Shown here piece by piece: positions 15,614-20,558 of a stretch of DNA of 20,558 nt. The stretch comes from a virus. A program made the position numbers and the translations under genes. Under the pieces are notes generated by a model. The model did no database searches. It was not told where the DNA came from and was given only the letters and a program-made list of their open reading frames with translations. Within the stretch, counting starts at the first letter, position 1, and each line of letters starts with the position of its first letter. The stretch covers positions 1 through 20,558 of the IMG/VR virus record IMGVR_UViG_3300044647_002864, one strand, 5' to 3'.

Positions 15614-15766
15614 ATGCAGTTACTGTTCGATCATTGGGCCGAGATCCTTCTTGGCGGTTTGGCTTTTGCCAAGGTTGTAGTGCGGCTCACGCCGTCACTC
15701 AAAGACGACGCCGTTTTCGGCTACCTCGACCGGGTTATTGAGGCATTCGTACCGAACAGGAAATGA
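15614..15766 (+). CDS. Small membrane protein with TP(S)LKDD motif
   Basis: A 50-residue protein, too short for many gene finders. Residues 9-24 (AEILLGGLAFAKVVVRL) are hydrophobic and may span or sit on the membrane; then TPSLKDDAVFGYLDRVIEAFVPNRK. From memory this layout (short helix, then TPT/S.KDD...VIPNRK) is frequent in small holin-like phage proteins. The first gene after the TTTAACA promoter-like region, it starts without a Shine-Dalgarno sequence and overlaps the next gene by 4 bases (ATGA). Confidence 0.65.
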   Translation: MQLLFDHWAEILLGGLAFAKVVVRLTPSLKDDAVFGYLDRVIEAFVPNRK

Positions 15767-15996
15767 AAAACGTTTCGGTGGAACTGATGCTCGACGAACG
15801 GCTCGCGCTGGTCGTGGGGGTGTCCGTGGCTGGCTACGACCAGATCACATCGGTGGAAGACATCGAAATCAACACGGTGAAATTATGCAACATCTACACC
15901 AATCACACGGTCGACATCACGCACCTGTCCGAACAGGCGGGGCCGCTCGTGCTCGATTACGATCAGTTGGCGCTATGGGTGCTGGAAAAGATCTAG
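15763..15996 (+). CDS. Small hypothetical protein
   Basis: A 77-residue, slightly acidic protein, MKNVSVELMLDERLALVVGV..., with beta-strand character and no membrane segment or metal motif. It starts on an ATGA overlap with the small membrane protein. The 3' end overlaps the next gene by 22 bases in another frame. I do not recognise it. Confidence 0.55.
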   Translation: MKNVSVELMLDERLALVVGVSVAGYDQITSVEDIEINTVKLCNIYTNHTVDITHLSEQAGPLVLDYDQLALWVLEKI

Positions 15997-16235
15997 ACCC
16001 CACCATGCTGGTAGATGGGTTCGACGACGCCATCGTGGGGATCATGCACAACACGGAACCGCCCCGCGTGGTGTACGACATCGACCGGATGGTAGAGATC
16101 CTCTCCGCCGACATGACAGAGGAAGAAGCGCGGGAGTATCTCGACTACAACGTGCTGAGCACGTGGGTGGGCGAAGGTACGCCGGTATACGTGCACCGTG
16201 CTAACAAAGAAGACATCACATATATTCTGAATTAA
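15975..16235 (+). CDS. Small phage protein, DGFDDAIVGI family
   Basis: An 86-residue acidic protein (ATG at 15975; a later ATG at 16005 would give a 76-residue product). Residues 11-22 read MLVDGFDDAIVG, followed by RVVYDIDRMVEILSADMTEEEAREYLDYN, then TWVGEGTPVYVHR. From memory, GF(D/E)DAI.G...YD...(V)..L..MT.EEA.EY...N...W.G..TP is a widespread small phage family of unknown function. It overlaps the upstream stop by 22 bases and the next ATG by one base (TAATG). The family resemblance supports this frame over a longer in-frame version starting at 15738, whose first half has a poor protein-like sequence. Confidence 0.7.
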   Translation: MGAGKDLDPTMLVDGFDDAIVGIMHNTEPPRVVYDIDRMVEILSADMTEEEAREYLDYNVLSTWVGEGTPVYVHRANKEDITYILN

Positions 16236-16453
16236 TGAAAAACGCAATCGACACATTCCTTGCAGCACAAAACGTGCGCATGGCCAAGTTAGTAGACCCG
16301 GACGCCGTTATGGTCAAAAAAACGATGGCCAAGCTGGACATGACATTAGATTATCTCGAAACGCTCGGCGAAGACCCGAAGGTTTTCCGGAGTCCCAAAG
16401 CGGCTCAAAAGGCCATCCGCGAAATGCGGAATCTAATCCCACTGATCAAATGA
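16235..16453 (+). CDS. Small paralogue-array protein 1 (MKNAIDTF)
   Basis: A 72-residue helical protein beginning MKNAIDTFLAAQ. Its N-terminus resembles those of the proteins starting at 16815, 17207 and 18123 (MKxA(I/L)(D/E)x(Y/F)). The rest (KKTMAKLDMTLDYLETLGEDP... AAQKAIREMRNLIPLIK) is amphipathic, with a basic end. It carries no known motif. Its ATG overlaps the upstream TAA and its TGA overlaps the next ATG, so it is translated as part of one coupled unit. Confidence 0.55.
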   Translation: MKNAIDTFLAAQNVRMAKLVDPDAVMVKKTMAKLDMTLDYLETLGEDPKVFRSPKAAQKAIREMRNLIPLIK

Positions 16454-16812
16454 GCAACACTCGATCACATGAGTTTGCGGCCAACCCGGGTCCCGGCGAG
16501 TGGGGCGGCATTTTGAATAAATTGCTGAAAGCCGTAGACCAAGACGCCGAAATCAAAAACCTGCGTAAACAACTCGATGAGATTATTGGTCTGAAGGACC
16601 AACTCGTCGCGGAGATGAACAAAGCGGGTGAAAAAGATCCCGCGGTTAGACAGGTGGAAACATCGGTCGCGAACACGGACAACCACATGAAGAAACTAGA
16701 AAAAACGTATACGTACGACGTGGGCGCCGTGATCAAGAAAACATTGGCCGAATACAAAAAAGCCGACCCCAAACTGTACGGTCCGGACGACAACAAAGCA
16801 AAACAGAGCTAA
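16450..16812 (+). CDS. Helical coiled-coil hypothetical
   Basis: A 120-residue protein. It begins with a Gly/Pro patch (SHEFAANPGPGEWGGIL), then a helical heptad-like stretch (LNKLLKAVDQDAEIKNLRKQLDEIIGLKDQLVAEMNKAG), and a Lys-rich tail (KTLAEYKKADPKLYG). It has no signal peptide, cysteine or metal motif. It lacks the MKxA N-terminus of its neighbours but shares helix content and size. It overlaps the upstream stop (ATGA). The next gene starts 2 bases after its stop. Confidence 0.55.
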   Translation: MSNTRSHEFAANPGPGEWGGILNKLLKAVDQDAEIKNLRKQLDEIIGLKDQLVAEMNKAGEKDPAVRQVETSVANTDNHMKKLEKTYTYDVGAVIKKTLAEYKKADPKLYGPDDNKAKQS

Positions 16813-16814
16813 GG

Positions 16815-17210
16815 ATGAAAACCGCACTTGACGTCTACCACGCAGAACTTCGCCAGCAGGAGGTAGCGCTTGCTTCGAAAACCGCGGCCGGGTTGGTCAA
16901 AAAACTTCAGGCCAAAACCAAGGAGTTGGACGCCGCCATTGAAGCGTACAGGCAGAACTTCTTCCTAGCAAACAGTTACCACACGAAATTCGGCCATGCT
17001 TTGCTCACGTCGTATTCAGCCATCAAATGGGGGTACGCGCTGACACCTGAAGAGGAAGCCGCCCGCACCAAACTGTGGCAAACGTACGCCACCCCCGAAC
17101 CTTACGACGTGCAATTAAGGGGATACTTCGCGGAGAGGTGGTACGATGTCGCGGCAATTCAAGCGGCCGCCAAAAGAATCAGCAAATTCGCACAAAACCT
17201 ACAACCATGA
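16815..17210 (+). CDS. Small paralogue-array protein 2 (MKTALDVY)
   Basis: A 131-residue helical protein beginning MKTALDVYHAELRQQEVAL. It has a coiled-coil-like first half (VKKLQAKTKELDAAIEAY) and a mixed second half (YSAIKWGYALTPEEEAARTKLWQTY). The last residues (YFAERWYDV...AKRISKFAQNLQP) look like the end of the 18123 protein (ELYDNVDKAKKKIATFVSKLPN). It overlaps the following ATG (ATGA). No function is recognised. Confidence 0.6.
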   Translation: MKTALDVYHAELRQQEVALASKTAAGLVKKLQAKTKELDAAIEAYRQNFFLANSYHTKFGHALLTSYSAIKWGYALTPEEEAARTKLWQTYATPEPYDVQLRGYFAERWYDVAAIQAAAKRISKFAQNLQP

Positions 17211-17515
17211 AACACGCCATTGACCTTTATAACCAGCACGTAGCGCTGGCCGGTGTCGACTTGGAAAAAATCCGGAAAGCCTTGTACGCGGAGGGAAAAC
17301 AACTCCGGGATTTTATTTACCAAGATTGGAAGCTCTCTGAAAAGATGTTCCTCGATCTGCTGGACGCGGGCCGCATCGAAAAAAACGACGCCAAGGCGTT
17401 GATGAAACAATACGTCGAAGCGGTTAACGGTATGGCACAGGCCGCGCACAAATACCAACAAGACATCGACAAATTGGTAGAAACAATCGGCAAGTATAAA
17501 CACACTTACCAATAA
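17207..17515 (+). CDS. Small paralogue-array protein 3 (MKHAIDLY)
   Basis: A 102-residue helical protein. The start at 17207 (ATGA overlap) fits both operon structure and the MKHAIDLYNQHVALAGVDL N-terminus. ALYAEGKQLRDFIYQDWK aligns by eye with ALEAEKKELQDWYKNKWK in the next protein. The C-terminal half contains YVEAVNGMAQAAHKYQQDID, again matching FVNAVADYNAAHGK of the next one. This pair is the clearest evidence of tandem duplication. The next gene starts 2 bases after its stop. Confidence 0.6.
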   Translation: MKHAIDLYNQHVALAGVDLEKIRKALYAEGKQLRDFIYQDWKLSEKMFLDLLDAGRIEKNDAKALMKQYVEAVNGMAQAAHKYQQDIDKLVETIGKYKHTYQ

Positions 17516-17517
17516 CC

Positions 17518-17820
17518 ATGCAAAACGAAATCAAAGAGTTTATGACTCGCGTATCACTCGCGACGGACTACCAAGACGCCGCCCGCCAAGCGCTGGAGGC
17601 AGAAAAGAAAGAACTTCAGGATTGGTACAAAAACAAGTGGAAGACGGCCGAAGATGCCATCGACGACTTGCAGCAGAACAAAGGGTCGTTCGGGCCGTCA
17701 CCGGAAGAGGCAAAAGCGATCCGGGCGGATTACAACCTCATGATCAACAAGTTCGTCAATGCGGTGGCGGATTACAACGCTGCGCACGGCAAACTGATGA
17801 AACGCCTTAACAAGAGTTGA
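17518..17820 (+). CDS. Small paralogue-array protein 4
   Basis: A 100-residue helical protein, MQNEIKEFMTRVSLATDYQDAAR..., aligning by eye with the preceding protein over residues about 24-41 (ALEAEKKELQDWYKNKWK) and again in the C-terminal third. It differs by carrying an N-terminal MQNEIKEF rather than MKHAIDLY and a Pro/Ser insert (FGPSPEEAKAIRADYN). It ends LMKRLNKS. The next gene begins at a TTG overlapping the TGA. Confidence 0.6.
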   Translation: MQNEIKEFMTRVSLATDYQDAARQALEAEKKELQDWYKNKWKTAEDAIDDLQQNKGSFGPSPEEAKAIRADYNLMINKFVNAVADYNAAHGKLMKRLNKS

Positions 17821-18107
17821 CCGTGGAGCGCTTCGAATTCAAAAACACCGAGCGGGTCGAACTTGCTGCTTTCGACGAGAATGTGGTATACGACCAGATC
17901 GCGGACATGTACCGCACATGGACCAACGCGGTACGCAAGCCCGCACAGGAACTGCAGGCCACGTACGGGATCAAACCCGGCGACGCCACCAAACTGAAAA
18001 AAGACGCGGTGGCACTGTCGTTGGAATTGGAAAAGGCCCTCGACAAAGCCGGGGCGGTAATCAAAGCGATCGCCAAACTCGAAGCAGCCGTGGGCAGGAA
18101 TCGATAA
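17817..18107 (+). CDS. Small paralogue-array protein 5 (TTG start)
   Basis: A 96-residue helical protein. No ATG is available near the start; TTG at 17817 overlapping the upstream TGA is favoured because it gives the same coupling as its neighbours, but GTG at 17823 is possible. Residues 1-20 (MTVERFEFKNTERVELAAFD) are mixed; then DENVVYDQIADMYRTWTNAV, and a Lys/Ala coiled-coil-like end (LELEKALDKAGAVIKAIAKLEAAVG). It shows no strong similarity to the others except size and composition. Confidence 0.5.
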   Translation: MTVERFEFKNTERVELAAFDENVVYDQIADMYRTWTNAVRKPAQELQATYGIKPGDATKLKKDAVALSLELEKALDKAGAVIKAIAKLEAAVGRNR

Positions 18108-18122
18108 AAACCCAACTTCGTG

Positions 18123-18533
18123 ATGAAGAAAGCACTGGAAATCTACCAACAGGAAATTGACGCCAAGCGCTACGAATTCGGCGGCGGTTTTGATGAATCG
18201 GCGGCTCTACAAGAACTCACCGTCTACACGCGGGGTTTATTGTCTAGGGTCAATCATAAAGAAAGGGCGCTAAGTCAAGGCATATCCTTTTATCGAACAG
18301 GTGCTTCCGAATTTTCTATTGACATCAACAAAATGGGGAACGGTTATATTCATTTGAATCTGTTTACCAAAGTTGAAGTATCCTCTCGGTCATTGGCAGA
18401 TCCACGGGCAAACTACCAAACCACATCCGCAAGGGTGGTCAAAAACAAAAAAACACAATTCAGAGAACTATATGACAACGTGGACAAAGCCAAAAAGAAA
18501 ATAGCCACGTTCGTATCAAAATTGCCAAACTGA
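18123..18533 (+). CDS. Small paralogue-array protein 6 (MKKALEIY), mosaic
   Basis: A 136-residue protein. The ATG at 18123 is chosen over the GTG three bases upstream. Residues 1-40 (MKKALEIYQQEIDAKRYEFG...) belong to the same N-terminal type as the proteins starting at 16235, 16815 and 17207. From about 18238 the DNA becomes visibly more AT-rich and the protein less Ala/Lys-regular (GISFYRTGASEFSIDINKMGNGYIHLNLFTKVEV). It ends KAKKKIATFVSKLPN, resembling the 16815 protein. It looks like a chimera with a recently replaced middle. It is the last gene before a 145-bp gap. Confidence 0.6.
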   Translation: MKKALEIYQQEIDAKRYEFGGGFDESAALQELTVYTRGLLSRVNHKERALSQGISFYRTGASEFSIDINKMGNGYIHLNLFTKVEVSSRSLADPRANYQTTSARVVKNKKTQFRELYDNVDKAKKKIATFVSKLPN

Positions 18534-18546
18534 ACGCGGGGACGGG

Positions 18547-18564
18547 TGCCCTTTTAAAAGGGCA
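18547..18564. promoter_or_regulatory. Perfect 18-bp palindrome, terminator or operator
   Basis: TGCCCTTTTAAAAGGGCA lies 14 bases after the last small-ORF stop. As RNA it forms a short stem (TGCCCTT/AAGGGCA) around TTAA; no long T-tract follows on either side, so a terminator is only one option. A dimeric repressor site beside the TTTAACA repeats is the other. Confidence 0.5.
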
Positions 18565-18570
18565 GAGTGT

Positions 18571-18635
18571 TCTTTAACATCTTTTAACATCTTTTAACAC
18601 ATCGGGGTATTGTGTAACAACTGTTTCTATTTTTT
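18571..18635 (+). promoter_or_regulatory. Three TTTAACA repeats with downstream promoter-like region
   Basis: TTTAACA occurs at 18573-18579, 18583-18589 and 18593-18599, exactly 10 bp apart. Then TATTGTGT at 18608-18615 and TATTTTTT at 18628-18635; either could serve as a diverged TAnnTTTG -7 box for a Bacteroidetes sigma factor. It precedes the 18679 gene and matches the two-copy array at 15539. Confidence 0.45.
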
Positions 18636-18678
18636 CTTTGTACCACAAATTCGCCGAAAGGCACTAATTTCCTAATTG

Positions 18679-19221
18679 ATGAAACATCAAACCCGCCCCC
18701 TGAACCAAGATGGTTCATTTGTCAACAACTTGATGGGAAACAACACCACCACCCCTGTGGTCGGTGAAATGTGCACTATCTGCGGTTACAGCGACCGCAA
18801 GGTATACGAGGTTATCGCGGTATCGGAAGACGGCGCCGCATGCACGGTCCGCCGCGTAAAGACCAGCCGCACCGGCAACCGCGACATGAGCGAAATGCAA
18901 ACCTACGAGTACACGTCCAACCCGAACGGCCACACGATGGAATTGATGTGGTCACAACGCAAAGGGCAGGACACCGGCAAATGGGTACAAGTGTCGCATA
19001 CCATCGAATTCGCCCCCGCGGTGCGGCGCGCGGCGAAAGAAGCCGGTCACTATTTCATCACCGACGTGCTCACGCCGGAGCAAAACGAGGCGGTGTACGC
19101 CGGATCCCAAAACGGCCAACCCGCTAACGTCGTGCCGGGCATCACCAAGGCAAAAAAGATTTACTACGACGTGTCAGTAGTGTTTGGCGACGCCGACGAA
19201 TACTTCGATTTCTCATTTTAA
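18679..19221 (+). CDS. Phage protein with SDR...SEMQ.YEY...DFSF pattern
   Basis: A 180-residue protein; ATG at 18679 is preferred over TTG three bases earlier. Residues 10-40 read QDGSFVNNLMGNNTTTPVVGEMCTICGYSDR (shown here in parts: NNLMGNN, VVGEM, YSDR). Then KVYEVIAVSEDGAACTVRR, DMSEMQTYEYTSNPNG, TLTPEQ-like VLTPEQNEAVY, and the C-terminal DEYFDFSF. From memory a phage family with NN.M..N....VG.G.T...(Y/W)(S/T)DR..(Y/T)V..V..., SE.Q.YEY, and ...YYDYSF is common but unnamed. The acidic/aromatic C-terminus could act as a peptide docking tail. It has its own promoter-like region and a strong terminator, so it is a single-gene unit. Confidence 0.65.
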   Translation: MKHQTRPLNQDGSFVNNLMGNNTTTPVVGEMCTICGYSDRKVYEVIAVSEDGAACTVRRVKTSRTGNRDMSEMQTYEYTSNPNGHTMELMWSQRKGQDTGKWVQVSHTIEFAPAVRRAAKEAGHYFITDVLTPEQNEAVYAGSQNGQPANVVPGITKAKKIYYDVSVVFGDADEYFDFSF

Positions 19222-19223
19222 CC

Positions 19224-19244
19224 GGGGCTTCGGCCCCTTTTTTT
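19224..19244 (+). terminator. Intrinsic terminator
   Basis: GGGGC-TTCG-GCCCC followed by seven Ts, two bases after the 18679 gene stop: a tight 5-bp GC stem with the stable UUCG tetraloop and U-tract, a textbook rho-independent terminator on the + strand. Confidence 0.9.
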
Positions 19245-19255
19245 ACTTTTCTATC

Positions 19256-19465
19256 ATGAAACTTACCAACGAACAAAAGGAAAAACTCATTGGCGCCGTG
19301 GAGGCGCTGGTGGATCTCCGCAACGAGGCCAGCCACGAATTCAGGATGCAATACGAGCAGCCCGACATGGATTTGAGCCGTTATCACCGACTGATCGACG
19401 AGTACTTCGCCAACCGCAACGAATTAAACGGATTTATCGCCACCCTCAATTTTCCCCAATCATGA
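19256..19465 (+). CDS. Small hypothetical protein after terminator
   Basis: A 69-residue helical, charged protein. The ATG at 19256 is favoured over an upstream in-frame ATG at 19184 because the upstream version would run back through the terminator and the preceding gene. Starts MKLTNEQKEKLIGAVEALVDL; EQPDMDLSRYHRLIDEYF is amphipathic. It has no membrane segment and no metal motif. It overlaps the next gene by 4 bases (ATGA). No Shine-Dalgarno sequence is present; the upstream sequence is T-rich. Confidence 0.55.
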   Translation: MKLTNEQKEKLIGAVEALVDLRNEASHEFRMQYEQPDMDLSRYHRLIDEYFANRNELNGFIATLNFPQS

Positions 19466-19713
19466 CTTCTGAATTTAACCGGTGCATCACGTGGCACGCC
19501 ACGAAAGAGCACATGCCTAAGTCCAGCGCCGAATTGGCTGGTAACTGGCCCGACGCGCACGAGGCCGTGCTCGTCGTGGTTCACGGCCCGGACGGACGCC
19601 GGGTGGACATCGACCACCTGACCATGTTCGCCAACAGTTACGGCTGGTTCTTCCTGCAGGAAGACGAAGAAATTTCTCATTGGGCGTACCTCTCAGATTC
19701 TTTTTTGCCATGA
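19462..19713 (+). CDS. DUF551-like small protein
   Basis: An 83-residue protein. Trp11, EAVLVVVHGPDG at 34-45, GW at 61-62, and ISHWAYLSD...LP at 71-83 fit the DUF551 layout (W...P..V......W......ITHW..LP). This family occurs in phages and prophages near DNA-metabolism genes and its role is unknown. It overlaps the next gene by 4 bases (ATGA), so it is likely co-expressed with the exonuclease. Confidence 0.7.
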   Translation: MTSEFNRCITWHATKEHMPKSSAELAGNWPDAHEAVLVVVHGPDGRRVDIDHLTMFANSYGWFFLQEDEEISHWAYLSDSFLP

Positions 19714-20435
19714 AACGACCCTATCTATCCTACAGCGCCCTAAAAGCGTTTGCCAAATCGCCCAACCACTACCTCGAGTACGTGACGGGCCAATTCGAAG
19801 AAACGCCCGCCATGGTGTTGGGGCGCGCCATCCACGCGCTGGTGCTAGAAGGCGACGACGCGTTCGCGGACAATTTCGCCGTTAGCCCGGAAGTCGACCG
19901 GAGAACGACCGCCGGAAAGGCAGATTGGGCGCTTTTCTTGGAATCGAACGATGGCAAGAGTATTTTAACACCGGCCGAATACGCCAAGGCCAAGGAAGTG
20001 GCCTCCCGTGTCCTCGCCGATCCGGTGGCGAAGCTTATTTTAGGGTTCTGTCCTGAACGCGAAATTAAGCACACGAAGGATATGTTGGGTTATACGTTTA
20101 CCGGTGTGGCTGACGGGTTGGGCCCCAGCACCCTGTTGGACATCAAAACCTGTTCGGACGCCAGCCCGGAGGGCTTTTCAAGGCAGGCGCACAACCTGCA
20201 CTACCACCTGCAGGCCGCCCTGTATTGCCGCTTGTTCAATCGCGACGCGTTCTATTGGATCGCCGCAGAAACCACACCGCCATACAATGTACAGGTGTAT
20301 CGGCAGAGCGCAACCGCGGTAAACCGCGCGGACTACATGCTACAGACAATCACGGAGCGTTTCAAAGCGTGGGACGGTTTACCATGCGGATACGCCGACC
20401 AAGTTCTTGAACTCAATTTGCCTAAATGGGCCTAA
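19710..20435 (+). CDS. PD-(D/E)XK exonuclease (RecE-like)
   Basis: A 241-residue PD-(D/E)XK nuclease of the RecE/exonuclease VIII-like or Cas4/RecB type. Starts MKRPYLSYSALKAFAKSP; GRAIHALVLEG at 39-48 carries His42; GVADG at 132-136 supplies Asp135; TLLDIKT at 141-147 gives Asp144 and Lys146; YHLQAALY at 165-172 carries Gln168 and Tyr172. These match motifs of the PDDEXK-like family used in phage recombination (5'-to-3' resection). A recombinase or annealing protein would be expected downstream, beyond the window. ATG overlaps the DUF551-like stop (ATGA). Confidence 0.85.
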   Translation: MKRPYLSYSALKAFAKSPNHYLEYVTGQFEETPAMVLGRAIHALVLEGDDAFADNFAVSPEVDRRTTAGKADWALFLESNDGKSILTPAEYAKAKEVASRVLADPVAKLILGFCPEREIKHTKDMLGYTFTGVADGLGPSTLLDIKTCSDASPEGFSRQAHNLHYHLQAALYCRLFNRDAFYWIAAETTPPYNVQVYRQSATAVNRADYMLQTITERFKAWDGLPCGYADQVLELNLPKWA

Positions 20436-20437
20436 TC

Positions 20438-20558
20438 ATGGAAACCATGCCATCCATCAAATCGACTTCCTACCCGGACCGCGCGTCGCGGGACTTTAAC
20501 GAGTGGCAGCAAGACCTGTTATGGGAACGCGACCTCGAACGGCTCCTCGAAGATTTCA
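20438..20558 (+). CDS. Partial gene at window end
   Basis: At least 40 residues (METMPSIKSTSYPDRASRDF..., then NEWQQDLLWERDLERLLEDF), open to the window edge. It starts 2 bases after the exonuclease stop, so it is probably in the same operon. It is charged and helical in the visible part, with no recognised motif. An annealing protein or other recombination partner would fit the position but nothing visible shows it. Confidence 0.45.
   Translation, partial: METMPSIKSTSYPDRASRDFNEWQQDLLWERDLERLLEDF

Noticed and set aside
15738-15974. Upstream extension of the 15975 gene
   Set aside because: The extension is read across the small membrane gene and the 15763 gene; its translation is Arg/Gly/His-rich and not protein-like, while the family pattern starts at 15975-16005.
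1-20558. CRISPR arrays, tRNAs, insertion sequences and attachment sites
   Set aside because: No regularly spaced repeats, cloverleaf-like sequence, transposase-like protein or integrase was seen anywhere in the window.

Overview
The window is one continuous, single-strand (+) block of tailed-phage or prophage genes. It is densely packed, mostly with ATGA, TAATG or TGATG stop/start overlaps, and no stretch over about 150 bases lacks a gene. The host is most likely a fairly GC-rich member of the Bacteroidetes. Two things support this. Almost no start codon has a Shine-Dalgarno sequence, even where a real gap precedes it (12371, 15614, 18679, 19256). Several proteins also resemble, from memory, families seen mainly in Bacteroidetes phages: the XkdF-type protease, a DUF6712-like connector, a portal with a Cys/His tail, and a tiny basic HAKTK...YRGQGR protein. 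A tape measure of about 700 residues without any tail sheath points to a siphovirus-like particle. No terminase, integrase, endolysin or tRNA is visible.

Layout. (1) 5-7356: tail completion, tail tip and adhesion. This holds a gp10-like neck/tail-completion protein, a 422-residue tail-tip candidate, a 1005-residue tail/baseplate protein with a fibre-like C-terminus, a repeat-built fibre (425 aa), a glycine-rich tip adhesin (319 aa) and two small ORFs. (2) 7353-9637: a small membrane protein and the tape measure. (3) 9634-12306: head genes (XkdF-like protease, scaffold, major capsid) and a probable tail-tube protein, closed by a GC-rich hairpin. (4) 12371-14942: a small beta protein, a portal with a Cys/His C-terminal domain, and a DUF6712-like connector. 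(5) 14991-15766: three small membrane or coiled-coil proteins, possibly part of lysis. (6) 15763-18533: nine small ORFs. Several from 16235 onward share an MK-x-A-(I/L)-(D/E) N-terminus and look like diverged tandem paralogues. (7) 18679-20558: a separate unit that opens the DNA-metabolism region, with a SDR...YEY...DFSF protein, a strong terminator, two small ORFs (one DUF551-like), a PD-(D/E)XK exonuclease and a gene running off the end.

The order is shuffled relative to the usual siphovirus plan (portal, protease, capsid, connectors, tail tube, tape measure, tip, fibres): here tail tip and tape measure come first and the portal follows the capsid and tail tube. The two most promoter-like intergenic gaps (about 15540 and about 18570) carry TTTAACA repeats at exact 10-bp spacing, two and three copies respectively, and probably control the small-ORF block and the early-type gene. 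The least explained part of the window is the array of small helical paralogues at 16235-18533.
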